From DATLXU01 sp035575515 (lineage in GTDB: Bacteria > Acidobacteriota > Blastocatellia > UBA7656), in NCBI GenBank assembly GCA_035575515.1, contig DATLXU010000113.1:17603-81602 (forward strand): a stretch of 64,000 nucleotides of DNA, given 5' to 3'. The stretch's first letter is position 1, and each line of letters starts with the position of its first letter. Under the pieces are notes generated by a model that was given only the letters and a program-made list of their open reading frames with translations, did not search any database and was not told the DNA's origin. Position numbers and translations under genes: made by a program. Shown piece after piece: positions 25,640-35,398 of the stretch.

Positions 25640-26287
25640 TTATCGGTAAGGCGCATGCGTCGGCTCAGAGACTGCGCACAGCACGTTAGCCATCGCGCGC
25701 CGCTCTCCATATCCGGGATGCTCGCCTGCGTGTCGCGCAAGGTCGCTTTGACTGACGATACCGACTACGCGGTCGCGGTCATCAACAATTGGAATGCGGC
25801 GCACCTGATGACGAGACATCGCGCGCATGCAATCTTCAATTGCATCATTGACGTTGCAAGCGAATGCTTCGTCGGTCATGCAATCGCCAACGCGCGCTCG
25901 CCGCACATCCAGCCCGCGCGCAACGGCTCTTATCGTTATGTCGCGATCTGTGATCATGCCGAGCAGTCGGCCTGCGCGGTCTATGACGGGAAGCGCGCCG
26001 CAGTCGCATTCCTGCATCATTTGCGCCGCGTAATCAAGCGGCTCATCAGGACGCACACAGACCACGTCGCGCGTCATAACATCGCCCGCGCGCAAATCCC
26101 TGAGCGGATTCTGGTCGCGCCAGTTATTGCGTTCATCCATGCGCCTGCGACGTTCAGCCCGCTCGTCGCCAAACCACGACTTCACTTCGTCGGTCGCGCG
26201 ATCTATAAGGCCGCGCTCCTCGCGACCACGACCGCCGTAGTTGCCGCGCTCATAACTGCGTTCATAATTGGCATACCGTCTTTCCAT
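25640..26287 (-). CDS. CBS-pair protein
   Basis: 215 residues from ATG 26287 (ribosome site AAAGGAG). The first 75 residues are very basic and low in complexity (RRYANYERSYERGNYGGRGR). Two CBS domains follow: the first with VMTRDVVCVRPDEPL and RLLGMITDRDI, the second with CMTDEAFACNVNDAI and RVVGIVSQSDLARH. CBS pairs bind adenine nucleotides and act as energy sensors. The Arg-rich N-terminus may bind nucleic acid or be disordered. No partner enzyme domain is fused, so it is probably a stand-alone sensor. Confidence 0.88.
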   Translation of the reverse strand: MERRYANYERSYERGNYGGRGREERGLIDRATDEVKSWFGDERAERRRRMDERNNWRDQNPLRDLRAGDVMTRDVVCVRPDEPLDYAAQMMQECDCGALPVIDRAGRLLGMITDRDITIRAVARGLDVRRARVGDCMTDEAFACNVNDAIEDCMRAMSRHQVRRIPIVDDRDRVVGIVSQSDLARHAGEHPGYGERRAMANVLCAVSEPTHAPYR

Positions 26288-26760
26288 TTTGTTTCTCCTT
26301 TCCTTCTGGCATTTTCTGAACATCTCGCTCATCGTCACGCGCTGAAGCGGCCCTCGCCATCGCAAGCAAAGGCATGAAGCAGCGGTTTGAATGATGCGCC
26401 GTCGTCAGCGATGCGAAGACTGCCGAGGATATGAGATTCGGACGATGAGCCTGCTCAAAGGCACACTTCGATACATACAAAGAACCTTGTTGATATTGAA
26501 CTGCAAGAAAGATGCCACCTTCATAGATCGTGTGCGTCGCGTCCTTGCGCGCGATTGCGTGAGCCGGGCGCGCCTGCGTAAGCATCGAATACACACGGGC
26601 GGGCAGAATCGAGACATTTGCAAATCTGCGGCAGGCGACGCGATATTTCAATCGCCATCAGTTGCAAGATTTTACCTGGCGGTTTTGAATTAATAGATGA
26701 AGGCTGAGCGAACCTGCGAACATTATTTGCACGAGGCAAGGCAAAGGAGGTGATTTGAAA
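26288..26760. other. Intergenic region, no gene seen
   Basis: A 473-base gap between divergent genes. Open frames on both strands here have no family resemblance, and their composition looks like noise. The only clear signal is a strong ribosome site (AAAGGAGGTGA, 26743-26753) for the next gene. Confidence 0.55.
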
Positions 26761-26955
26761 ATGTACCTGAACTGCGACAAATGCGGCGGCAAGGTGATTA
26801 TGGCGCGAGTCGGCACATTGCCAGAACAAATCTACGTGACGAGCCTCTCGACGACACAGACAACGCCGGTCGAAGCTCACGTCTGCCTTGAATGTGGATA
26901 CACCGCGCTGTATGCGCAAGACCCCCGCGTGCTGCAACCGGAGAAAACGGGTTAG
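26761..26955 (+). CDS. Small zinc-ribbon protein
   Basis: 64 residues from ATG 26761; a TTG two codons upstream is too close to the ribosome site. Two cysteine pairs, CDKCGG (about residues 6-9) and CLECGY (about 42-45), make a zinc ribbon. Between them lies a polar strand region (GTLPEQIYVTSLSTTQTTPV). Similar stand-alone zinc ribbons act as adaptors in nucleic-acid or protein complexes, but no function can be given. It ends 7 bases before the convergent DUF72 gene. Confidence 0.75.
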   Translation: MYLNCDKCGGKVIMARVGTLPEQIYVTSLSTTQTTPVEAHVCLECGYTALYAQDPRVLQPEKTG

Positions 26956-26962
26956 CGCCTCT

Positions 26963-27709
26963 TTAGCTGCTGCGATCCGGCCCGGCTATTTGTTTAAGGC
27001 GAAGAGCGTCGCGGACGGCGCAGGCACCAGCGTCATTGTTGAAATAGACGTAAAGGCGCTTTTCGTCTTCAAGCTGCTGTTGCATCCAGCGCCACCAGCC
27101 ACGCAGAGTCGCATCCGCGTAGCTGCCTCTATACCTCTTTTCCGGTCCGTGAAAGCGAACGTATGCAACAGGCCCGACGGCCCTGCGCGGCACGTCGAGT
27201 CCCGGAAAATCGTGCGCGCAAAAGGAAACGCCTCGCTCATCAAGCAGCCGAAATACCGCTTCCACCATCCAGCTTTGATCGCGGAATTCAAAGACGTGGT
27301 CTATGCCCGAAGGCAAAAGGTCGAGAAACGATTGCAAGCGTTCGATGTCCAAGTTCCAGTTGGGAGGCAGTTGATAAAGAACGGGTCCCAGATGATCTTC
27401 AAGCAGGATCGCGCGGTTGAGAAACTGTTCAAGCGATTGTTTCGCGCCCTTCAGTTTTTTCAGGTGAGTGATATACCGGCTCGCTTTCACAGCGTAGATA
27501 AATCCATCGGGAGCCTGCTTGTGCCATGCTCTGAAAGTCACTGCCGACGGCAAACGATAAAAGGTGTTATTGATCTCTACAGTGTCAAAAACCTGAGCGT
27601 AGAAATCGAACCAGTCTTTCTGCCGTAGCTGTTCGGGATAAAATCGCCCGCGCCAGTGCTTATAATTCCACCCTGAACATCCTATGTAGATTCTGCGCCT
27701 CTCGCTCAT
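26963..27709 (-). CDS. DUF72 family protein
   Basis: 248 residues from ATG 27709; the longer frame upstream has no family resemblance. The DUF72 TIM-barrel signatures are clear: IYIGCSGWNYKHWRGRFYP at the start, FDTVEINNTFYRLP, YAVKASRYITHLKKLKG, VLYQLPPNW, FEFRDQSW, YVRFHGPEKRYRGSY, and YVYFNNDAGACAVRDA. The family is widespread and of unknown biochemical role, sometimes linked to nucleic-acid metabolism. It sits between a small zinc-ribbon gene and the large sensor kinase. Confidence 0.93.
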   Translation of the reverse strand: MSERRRIYIGCSGWNYKHWRGRFYPEQLRQKDWFDFYAQVFDTVEINNTFYRLPSAVTFRAWHKQAPDGFIYAVKASRYITHLKKLKGAKQSLEQFLNRAILLEDHLGPVLYQLPPNWNLDIERLQSFLDLLPSGIDHVFEFRDQSWMVEAVFRLLDERGVSFCAHDFPGLDVPRRAVGPVAYVRFHGPEKRYRGSYADATLRGWWRWMQQQLEDEKRLYVYFNNDAGACAVRDALRLKQIAGPDRSS

Positions 27710-27967
27710 CGGTTTTGCCTCATGCAGGTTGTTTGGCAACGCCTGTGCCATTGAGTATGCCGCAAAGCGAGTGATTACGTTTTTGCGAATGCGGTTGCGG
27801 GAATCTGCTCGCGAGCTGTCGCAATCTTCCGCCGGTAGGACGGAGAGCGCGAGCGCAGGGCGAGAGAGAGATTCGAGGCTTGCATGCGCGCTTGCAATTG
27901 ATTGCGGCAATCGGCAGGTGAGCGCGGATTCGGAACCGCAAATTTGATATTTCAAATCTGCTGCGCG

Positions 27968-30900
27968 TCAGGCCTTTGCTATTCTTCTGGCGATGCTCGC
28001 GACGACGGCGATTAACTCCGAAGGCTCGACAGGCTTCGCAACGTGCGTATCGAATCCGGCTGACAGGGCGCGCAATCGGTCTTCGACTCGCGCGTGAGCC
28101 GTGAGCGCAGCGGCGGCGATGCGGCTCGCTCCGTCTCCCTGCTCGCGCACTTTGCGAATGAGCGAATAGCCGTCTTCGCCCGGCATCTCTATGTCGCTCA
28201 CCAACACGTCGGCCTTGAATGTCACGAGCGCCTCAAGGGCTTCGGCTGCCGATGAAACCGCTTTCACTTCCGCGCCGCATTGCGTCAGCGCAGTCTTTAC
28301 AAGCTCGCGCGCATCCGTATCATCATCAACGACAAGCACGCGCAGGCCGTTCATCTTTATCTTCGAATCGAAGAGCGATTCAATCGGCTCTGCCGGAAGC
28401 TCAATTATCGTATCGCTTTTGAGAAATAGAAGCTGGTCCTGCGCCATCGCCAGCGGAAGCGTTATCTCAAAAGTTGCGCCCTTCCCTTCACCCTCGCTTG
28501 TGGCGCGAATGCGCCCGCCATGCAACTCGACAAGATGACGGACTATTGCAAGCCCAAGCCCAAGGCCGCCGTGCTTGCGCGTGAGCGAGCTGTCGGCCTG
28601 AGTGAATCGGTCAAACAGATAAGGCATAAACTCAGGCTTTATGCCACGCCCCGTATCGCTCACGCTGATGCGCGCGTATGCGCCTTTCTGTTCGAGGCGA
28701 ACGCTGACCCGCCCGCCCGAAGGCGTGAACTTGATGGCATTTGACAGCAAATTCCAGACGACCTGCTGCAGGCGGTCAGGGTCGCCCGACACGGGTCCGG
28801 TTCCGTAATCGAGCGCGACATCGAGCCTGATGTTTTTCGCATCAGCCGCAGGGCGCACCGCATCGGTCGCTGCTTCAATCACCGTTGCCAGTTCAACAGG
28901 GCGAACATCGAGCCGCAGCTTGCCCGTGATGATGCGCGATACATCAAGCAGGTCTTCGATGAGCTGCGCCTGCGCCTTAGCGTTGCGCTCGATTGTTTCA
29001 AGCGCGCGCGCTTCCATCTGTTCATCGAGCTTGCCCGTGCGCAGCATCCGCGCCCATCCTAAAATTGCGTTGAGCGGCGTGCGGACTTCGTGCGACACCG
29101 TAGCGAGGAATTCATCCTTTGCGCGGTTCGCTTTTTGAAGCTCGGCCTCAATCTGTTTGATAGCCGTGATGTCCTGAAACATCACAACGCAAGTAGCCGG
29201 ATGGCCGTGCATTGCAGGCAGTGTGTCGGCGTAGAGTATCAGCCATCGCTTCCCTGCGGGCGTGTGCCATTCCATCTGAAACCCGTCGAGCCGTTCGCCG
29301 CGAGCAGCGCGAACGCCGGGCATCTCTTCGTCGGGAATGCGATTGCCTTCCCCGTCTGTGCAGTAATAGACGGTGTGATACTCTTCGGCTGGCTTGCCTT
29401 TGGGGAAGTCGCCTCCGGCCATCTCGTCGGCGGCTTTGTTCGCAAAAGTCACGCGGGCCGTGCCCGGCTCAATCAACAGCATCGGCGTCGGCATCAAATT
29501 GAGCACGGCTTCGAGCCACTTCTGCTGATTCTGCAAATCCTCTTCGGTGCGCTTTCGCTCAATTGCAATTGCCGCCGTGCGAGTAACCATGGAGATGAGT
29601 TGAAGGTCCTGCTCGCTCGGCGCGCGAGGCTCGCGGTAATACATCGCAAACGTGCCGAGCACTTTGCCTTCGGTAGAAAATATCGGCGTTGACCAGCAGG
29701 CTCGCAGCCCGTGCTCTAAAGCAAGCTCTCTGAAGTCGGCCCAGAGCGGATCCGTGGCAATGTCTGTCACGATGACTTGTTTGCTCAGATAAGCCGCCGT
29801 GCCGCAGGAGCCGACCGACGGGCCGATTGCTATTCCGTCTATCGCCTCATTGTAGCTTGCGGGCAGGCTCGGAGCCGCTCCGTGTCTGAGATGGACTCCG
29901 TCCCTGTCGAGCAATAAGATCGAGGCGAGCGCGTTTGCACTCGATTGCTCTTCGATGGCGCGGGTCAGGACTTCCAGAACCGCAGGCAGCGGCGCGCCCT
30001 GAGCGATCAATTCAAGCACGCGCTTTTGTCCATCGAGCAATGCAGCGACGAGGCGGCGCTCGGTCACGTCGCGCGTGAAGCAACGTGTGTGAACGAATCG
30101 GCCATTTTCCCACAGCACGTTCGAGCTGATCAAAACGTGCTTGATCGCGCCGTCCTTGCACACGAGGCGGGCTTCATAATCCTGCAACGTCTCTGCGCAA
30201 GAGAGGCGATGAAGGATGTCGTCAACAGTATCTTTATCGGCGTGGAAATCGGCTATGTTGCGATTGAGATATTCATCACGCGTGTAGCCGAGCAGGTCGA
30301 GTTCCGCCTTGTTCACTCTGAGAATGCTTCCGTCCGGCCCGACCCAATGCAAACCGATTGGCGCGTTCTCGAAGAAGTCCGACAATTCCTGCTCGCTGCG
30401 GCGCAACGCTTCTTCAATCTGTCTCTGCTCTGTGACGTCACGCGATATCGAAAGCAGTCGCTCTACGCGGCCACTATCGTCTCTAATCGGCGTGACAATT
30501 ACATCCCACCATCTCGGCGTTCCCATCGCGGTCGGGCAGAAGCCGCGAAATCTGCCGACGCCTCCGACTTTCGCCTGTTCAATCGCTTCGCGTGCGGCCT
30601 GCCTGTCATCGCCACTCCAAAAATCCACCCACGACTGCCCGATCAGACTGGAGATGTCCGTGATCCCCATCTTCAGTTGCCCGCCTGCGCTCATAAACAA
30701 CAGGCGGCCTTCAGTGTCGAGCACCTTGATGCAGTCGCTGCTCGATTCGATTATCTGTTTGTTGAACTGCTCGCTGCGCCGCAGCGCGTCTTCAGACTGC
30801 TTTCGCTCTATAGCTATGGCGACGTGGCTTGCAATGGTCTGAACGATCTGAATCTCTTCTTCTGTGAACAGGTGCGGCGCGGCGTAATAAATCATGAATT

Positions 30901-31729
30901 TGCCGAGCAGTCGGCATTTGTAAACGAGCGGGATGAATCCCATCGCGCGAATGCCCTCGCCGAGAATTGTTTCGCGGAGCGCGGCGAGGCTCTCTTCCTG
31001 CTCGACGTTTGGGACTAGGACAGGCCGAGGATTTTTTTCATCCGGCGACCACGGAGTGTGTCCTGCGACCGCTTTTCGATATTCATCCGACAGCCCGCGC
31101 CATGCTTTGAATCGCATAACGCCGTCAGAATCGAAGAGCAGTATCGAAGCCCTCTCTATCTTCAACGCGCGCTGTAGCGCGTCGAGCGCCACCTGATAAA
31201 TATCTTCGATCTCTTCGGCGCGGCTGACTGCGTCGGTCAATTGATAGATGGTCTGAAGCTGATTGATGCGCTCGCGCAATTGATGCTCGACCTGCTTGCG
31301 CTCGGTCACATCCCGTTTGATTCCGACGAAGCAAACAGGCTCGCCTGCCTCGTCGCGCACGGCGAAAGCCGAAAGCTCAATCGTCATCGGCTGGCCCGCT
31401 TTCGGGCGGCTCTCAAGCTCGCCTCGATAAGCGCCGGTCGCGGCAAGCTCTTGAGCTATCAGAGCAAACGCTTCATCACCAAGATGTATTGCGGGAGTTT
31501 TGCCGCGCAGCTCTTCGTCCTCGTAGCCGAGCAGCGACCGATGCGCATGGTTTTGTCGTATGTAGTTGCCCTGCGCGTCAATTATTGCGATGCCGTCAAT
31601 CGAGTTAGCGAATATCGCTTCATACAAAGCGAGTCTCTCATTGGTCAGGTCGCGTTCGACGCCTGTGGCGGCTTGCTTTTTCTTGGAAGTCTGTTGGTTA
31701 TTGAAATCCCTCGACTCCTGTGTCCGCAT
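27968..31729 (-). CDS. Multi-PAS/GAF hybrid sensor histidine kinase
   Basis: 1253 residues from ATG 31729 (AAAAAGGGG upstream; the GTG at 31738 is too close to it). Domain order: PAS (about 27-150), GAF (about 165-330), PAS (340-455), PAS (465-585), GAF (600-740), PAS (750-870), HisKA with ATVSHEVRTPL (His880), HATPase with NLLSNAIKFTPSGG and GLGLGLAIV, and a C-terminal receiver with VVDDDTD and phospho-acceptor Asp1179 in VSDIEMPGEDG. There is no membrane helix, so it senses cytoplasmic signals such as redox, light or small molecules. The receiver suggests a phosphorelay to an unlinked HPt protein. No response regulator gene is next to it. Confidence 0.95.
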   Translation of the reverse strand: MRTQESRDFNNQQTSKKKQAATGVERDLTNERLALYEAIFANSIDGIAIIDAQGNYIRQNHAHRSLLGYEDEELRGKTPAIHLGDEAFALIAQELAATGAYRGELESRPKAGQPMTIELSAFAVRDEAGEPVCFVGIKRDVTERKQVEHQLRERINQLQTIYQLTDAVSRAEEIEDIYQVALDALQRALKIERASILLFDSDGVMRFKAWRGLSDEYRKAVAGHTPWSPDEKNPRPVLVPNVEQEESLAALRETILGEGIRAMGFIPLVYKCRLLGKFMIYYAAPHLFTEEEIQIVQTIASHVAIAIERKQSEDALRRSEQFNKQIIESSSDCIKVLDTEGRLLFMSAGGQLKMGITDISSLIGQSWVDFWSGDDRQAAREAIEQAKVGGVGRFRGFCPTAMGTPRWWDVIVTPIRDDSGRVERLLSISRDVTEQRQIEEALRRSEQELSDFFENAPIGLHWVGPDGSILRVNKAELDLLGYTRDEYLNRNIADFHADKDTVDDILHRLSCAETLQDYEARLVCKDGAIKHVLISSNVLWENGRFVHTRCFTRDVTERRLVAALLDGQKRVLELIAQGAPLPAVLEVLTRAIEEQSSANALASILLLDRDGVHLRHGAAPSLPASYNEAIDGIAIGPSVGSCGTAAYLSKQVIVTDIATDPLWADFRELALEHGLRACWSTPIFSTEGKVLGTFAMYYREPRAPSEQDLQLISMVTRTAAIAIERKRTEEDLQNQQKWLEAVLNLMPTPMLLIEPGTARVTFANKAADEMAGGDFPKGKPAEEYHTVYYCTDGEGNRIPDEEMPGVRAARGERLDGFQMEWHTPAGKRWLILYADTLPAMHGHPATCVVMFQDITAIKQIEAELQKANRAKDEFLATVSHEVRTPLNAILGWARMLRTGKLDEQMEARALETIERNAKAQAQLIEDLLDVSRIITGKLRLDVRPVELATVIEAATDAVRPAADAKNIRLDVALDYGTGPVSGDPDRLQQVVWNLLSNAIKFTPSGGRVSVRLEQKGAYARISVSDTGRGIKPEFMPYLFDRFTQADSSLTRKHGGLGLGLAIVRHLVELHGGRIRATSEGEGKGATFEITLPLAMAQDQLLFLKSDTIIELPAEPIESLFDSKIKMNGLRVLVVDDDTDARELVKTALTQCGAEVKAVSSAAEALEALVTFKADVLVSDIEMPGEDGYSLIRKVREQGDGASRIAAAALTAHARVEDRLRALSAGFDTHVAKPVEPSELIAVVASIARRIAKA

Positions 31730-31921
31730 AATCCGCACCCCTTTTTCGTTTTGAACATCGCGCTTTGCGAAGAATGATTACGAGCCGACGTGCAGAGTCG
31801 GACGACAGGTATAAATGCTCCACACGCTCGCGCAGGCGCAGGGCAAGGTCCACAGGTGCAACTTTACATCAGCTTCTTAGTTATTACAATCAAATCGAAA
31901 TGGAAGGTTTCAAACGTGAAA

Positions 31922-32179
31922 TCATCCGCGCTTCATCTTCTCGCGGCGGCGCCGAATCATCCCGCCCGCGAACTGGCCCGCGAAGTAAGCCCCGATTAAG
32001 ACCGGAAAGGTTATGAACCGCCAGCCAAGCTGCGAAAATATTCGCAAAGCTATAACGAAAGGAACAGGCAGGTGAATGGCCAGAATCCACTGAAGGGAAA
32101 ACTTGCGCGCGCCCTCGCGCCAGTAGCCGAAAGGGATGTTGGATAAAAAGACGATGATTGCTACGACCCAGAGACTCAT
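31922..32179 (-). CDS. Small membrane protein next to a subtilase
   Basis: 85 residues with two or three hydrophobic helices: WVVAIIVFLSNIPFGYW at the start, WILAIHLPVPFVIALRIF in the middle, and FPVLIGAYFAGQFAGG near the end. A basic tail GGMIRRRREKMKRG follows, probably on the cytoplasmic side. The gene overlaps the end of the subtilase frame by 4 bases (ATGA type), so translation is likely coupled. I do not recognise the family; it may help hold or process its neighbour. Confidence 0.7.
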   Translation of the reverse strand: MSLWVVAIIVFLSNIPFGYWREGARKFSLQWILAIHLPVPFVIALRIFSQLGWRFITFPVLIGAYFAGQFAGGMIRRRREKMKRG

Positions 32180-33624
32180 TCGCGGCGAAAGAGAAACGGC
32201 TCGCTGCGCCTGCCGCTCGATGGCGTAAACACTGTGACCGATACCTGCACGCCTCGCGGGATGAGTTCGCTTACGTCGCCTTTTGTCATTATGCGGGTCG
32301 TTGTTCCGTTCGGCAGCGCATAGCTTGAAGGATATTTCAATCGCGTGATTGTCTGGCCATCAACCTCGATTATCGAATCGTGAGGCAGAAAATTCTCGCC
32401 GTCAACAATCAGCTTGCCGCTCGATTTCATCGAGAGCTTGTCAATCTTCGGAGTAACGTCATTGCCCGTCGCATCGAGCGCCTCGATTGCCGCGCGCAGA
32501 TCAGGTCGCGGGCCTATGTGCTGATTCGCGTTGCCTGTCTGCGGAGTGCCAGTTGACACAAGCAAGCGGCGCAACTCTTCGGGCGCAAGCGGCCCGCGCC
32601 CGCGCTCTTTGACTATGCTCTGGATTAACGCCGCCGCGCCCGCGACCATCGCAGTTGCCGCGCTGGTTGCGCCGAATACATCTGTGTACCAGTTGTTCTC
32701 GCCCTGCTCTTTTCTGAGCACACCGTAGCCTGCTGTGACGACAAATCGGCCCCACCCTTGAAGGTCAACGCGCGAGCCGTAATTTGATTCTTCACACCGC
32801 TCGCGATCAGGTCCCGGCCCATAGACGTTGCCTTCGGGCAGTCCCGCGCCGACGATTATCGCACCTGAATCTTTCTTATTGCGATCAAACGCGCCGTTGT
32901 AAACCGCGCTGTCGAGGTCTTCAAATCCATTGGCGGCAGATTCGACGACGACGATGCCGCTCGAAGTCGCTTCCTTAATCGCGTCGAACACGTCGGGGTC
33001 ATACTCCATCGGCACGAGTCCCTTGCCCGTCGACAGATCGAAGCGCGGTCCGGCTGTTGATTGAAGCTCTAAGAGGATAACGTCGCCCGGCTCCATGCGC
33101 GAAGCCGCGCGGCGAATCGCAGCGGCCACATCGAGCTTGTTGGATTCCGTCAGCGGGTTCACGAGTCCGAGCTTCGCCTGATGAGCGATGCCAGTCACGC
33201 CTATTCCATCGCGCGCGGCAACAAGCTCGCCCAGAACAGCCGTGCCGTGATCAATATTGGCCTGATTCAACTGCGCGTTCGGCAGCGGGCTTAAGCCTTT
33301 GACGTAGAGAAAGAGGTCGGACGTTTTTGCGACAAGCTCGTTATGATTAAGGTTCCAGCCGAATTCGATGTCGGCGATGCGCACGTTCTCGCCGCGCCCG
33401 CCTTCAAGAGTCCACGCATAACGAACATTCATTCCCAGAGGCGCGGGGTCGAGGTAGCCCTGAAAGACTTCCAACTCCTGCGGGCCGACTTCTTCCGTTG
33501 ATCCAGCAGCAACACCGCTTGTGTTAAAAGAGAAAGGCGCTATGAATGGCGACAGGAGCGCAATAAGAGAGATGAGGGTTAAGCGAAATCTCACCGAGCA
33601 ACCTCTGAATCGTGTTGTCAACAT
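32176..33624 (-). CDS. Exported subtilisin-like serine protease (S8)
   Basis: 482 residues from ATG 33624; a TTG 69 bases upstream is less likely. A signal peptide covers about 1-40 (LTLISLIALLSPFIAPF, then GVAAGS). The triad is visible: Asp in RIADIEFGWNLNH, His in DHGTAVLG (instead of the usual HGTHVAG) and Ser in FGATSAATAMVAG (instead of GTSMATPHVAG). The Asn of the oxyanion hole is in VESAANG. The final 85 residues form an IPT-like beta domain (LIVDGENFLPHDSIIEVDG). It probably acts outside the cytoplasm on unknown proteins. Confidence 0.88.
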   Translation of the reverse strand: MLTTRFRGCSVRFRLTLISLIALLSPFIAPFSFNTSGVAAGSTEEVGPQELEVFQGYLDPAPLGMNVRYAWTLEGGRGENVRIADIEFGWNLNHNELVAKTSDLFLYVKGLSPLPNAQLNQANIDHGTAVLGELVAARDGIGVTGIAHQAKLGLVNPLTESNKLDVAAAIRRAASRMEPGDVILLELQSTAGPRFDLSTGKGLVPMEYDPDVFDAIKEATSSGIVVVESAANGFEDLDSAVYNGAFDRNKKDSGAIIVGAGLPEGNVYGPGPDRERCEESNYGSRVDLQGWGRFVVTAGYGVLRKEQGENNWYTDVFGATSAATAMVAGAAALIQSIVKERGRGPLAPEELRRLLVSTGTPQTGNANQHIGPRPDLRAAIEALDATGNDVTPKIDKLSMKSSGKLIVDGENFLPHDSIIEVDGQTITRLKYPSSYALPNGTTTRIMTKGDVSELIPRGVQVSVTVFTPSSGRRSEPFLFRRE

Positions 33625-33794
33625 CGCAAAGAGCGACACAAAGGGGGAGTCGCGTCGAAACTGATTGTAGGTTGCGAAGAAAGGGAGTGTCAATTCTTGA
33701 ATCGTGTTTGATGAAACCGCAGCGCGCGGTGTATAAGCATGGTTCGTTAGCTTTCCGAGTCGCGGTGATTATTCGATTATAAGGAGACACAAAT

Positions 33795-35237
33795 ATGACG
33801 GCTTCAAAAGAACGGGAAGTAATCATTCACGACAAGCTCTACGTGAATGGCAAATGGGTTGAGCCTAAGGGCGCGGGGATGCTCGACGTTATAAACTCGA
33901 CAACCGAAGAAGTGATGGGCCGCGTGCCCGAAGGAACAGCCGAAGATATAAACGCTGCGGTTGCCGCCGCTCGCGCAGCTTTCGATTCGTGGTCGCAGAC
34001 TTCGCCGCAGGAACGCGCCGCGTACTTGCAGCGCATAGCCGAAGGACTCGTGGCAAAGCAAAACGAGATAGCTTCAATCATCGCCGCCGAAGTCGGAATG
34101 CCTCTGCCACTGGCGACTGCGGTTCAAGCCGGTCTGCCCGCGATGGTTGCAGGCTCGTATGCCAAGCTCTTGACCGAGTATCAATTTGAAGAGCAGGTGG
34201 GGAATTCTTTAATCGTCAAAGAAGCGGTCGGCGTGGTCGGCTGCATTACGCCGTGGAACTACCCCCTTCACCAGGTAGTCGCCAAAGTCGCGCCCGCAAT
34301 TGCCGCAGGCTGCACGGTCATTTTGAAGCCGAGCGAAGTCGCGCCGCTCACGGCCTTTATTCTCGCTGAGATAATTGACGGCGCGGGGTTGCCTGCGGGC
34401 GTGTTCAATCTCGTCACAGGTCTTGGCCCTGTCGTCGGCGAAGCTTTAGCCGCGCACACGGACGTTGATATGATCTCCTTCACAGGCTCGACGCGAGCGG
34501 GCCGCCGCGTGAGCGAGCTTGCGGCACAAACGGTCAAGCGTGTTGCTCTTGAATTAGGCGGCAAGTCTGCAAGCATCGTGCTCGATGACGCCGACTTTGA
34601 AAAAGCTGTTCGCAGCACGGTCAACAGTTGCTACTTCAACTCAGGCCAGACCTGCTCGGCGCATACTCGTTTGCTTGTTCCGAAAGACAGGCTCGATGAA
34701 GCAGCGCGAATCGCAAAAGAAGCGGCAGAAGGCTTCACTTTAGGCGACCCGCGCGAGGGGAAAGCCAAACTCGGCCCGCTTGTTTCCGAAACACAGCGCG
34801 AGCGCGTGCGCTCATACATCAGGAAAGGAATCGAAGAAGGCGCGATGCTTGTGACGGGCGGTCCGGACGCACCCGAAGGGTTGGAGCGGGGTTACTTCGT
34901 TCGCCCGACCGTGTTTGCCAACGTCCGGCCTGAGATGACGATTGCGCGCGAAGAGATATTCGGGCCTGTACTTTCGATCATCGCTTACGATACGGAAGAC
35001 GACGCGGTGCGAATTGCGAACGACACGATCTACGGGCTTGCGGGCGGCGTATGGTCGCGCAACGTCGAACGTGCAAAGGAGGTTGCTCGACGATTGCGCA
35101 CGGGACAGGTTGATATTAATGGCGGCAAGTACAATCCGATGGCTCCGTTCGGCGGCTACAAGCAATCTGGCAACGGGCGCGAGCTTGGCCGCTACGGATT
35201 TGAAGAATACCTCGAAGTGAAATCGCTTCAGTTGTAG
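33795..35237 (+). CDS. NAD(P)-dependent aldehyde dehydrogenase
   Basis: 480 residues with a strong ribosome site (AAGGAGA). Family motifs: GCITPWNYPLHQVV with the Asn/Trp pair, VILKPSEVAPLTAF, SFTGSTRAGRRV, the catalytic Glu in VALELGGKSASIV and the nucleophile Cys in NSGQTCSAHTR. The EEIFGPVLSI and PFGGYKQSGNGRELG stretches close the family pattern. It oxidises an aldehyde to an acid; the substrate cannot be read from sequence. A hairpin terminator follows directly. It is a stand-alone gene, 100 bases after a divergent subtilase. Confidence 0.95.
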   Translation: MTASKEREVIIHDKLYVNGKWVEPKGAGMLDVINSTTEEVMGRVPEGTAEDINAAVAAARAAFDSWSQTSPQERAAYLQRIAEGLVAKQNEIASIIAAEVGMPLPLATAVQAGLPAMVAGSYAKLLTEYQFEEQVGNSLIVKEAVGVVGCITPWNYPLHQVVAKVAPAIAAGCTVILKPSEVAPLTAFILAEIIDGAGLPAGVFNLVTGLGPVVGEALAAHTDVDMISFTGSTRAGRRVSELAAQTVKRVALELGGKSASIVLDDADFEKAVRSTVNSCYFNSGQTCSAHTRLLVPKDRLDEAARIAKEAAEGFTLGDPREGKAKLGPLVSETQRERVRSYIRKGIEEGAMLVTGGPDAPEGLERGYFVRPTVFANVRPEMTIAREEIFGPVLSIIAYDTEDDAVRIANDTIYGLAGGVWSRNVERAKEVARRLRTGQVDINGGKYNPMAPFGGYKQSGNGRELGRYGFEEYLEVKSLQL

Positions 35238-35261
35238 CCACCAATTTCAATTAAACAGAGG

Positions 35262-35302
35262 GCCGGGCGTAATCGTAGGCGATTATGCTCGGCATCGTTT
35301 TT
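35262..35302 (+). terminator. Likely Rho-independent terminator after the aldehyde dehydrogenase
   Basis: GCCGGGCGTAATCG (35262-35275) pairs with CGATTATGCTCGGC (35280-35293) with two mismatches (G-T type in RNA), a 4-base loop between, and then ATCGTTTTT (35294-35302). Confidence 0.6.
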
Positions 35303-35398
35303 GAAAAGCACATTTGTTGACAATCACAATAAGCGATGGATACCATTTCGTTTTGAATCTTTAGTTAAGATTGCTTACATGGGAGTGGCCCGACGATT

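Noticed and set aside
25655..26377. 240-codon plus-strand frame opposite the CBS protein
   Set aside because: The minus-strand frame has two CBS domains and a ribosome site. This one has neither.
26391..26693. 100-codon plus-strand frame in the gap after the CBS gene
   Set aside because: No ribosome site or family resemblance and an erratic amino-acid composition.
29945..31018. 357-codon frame opposite the hybrid histidine kinase
   Set aside because: Antisense shadow of a clear multi-domain protein.
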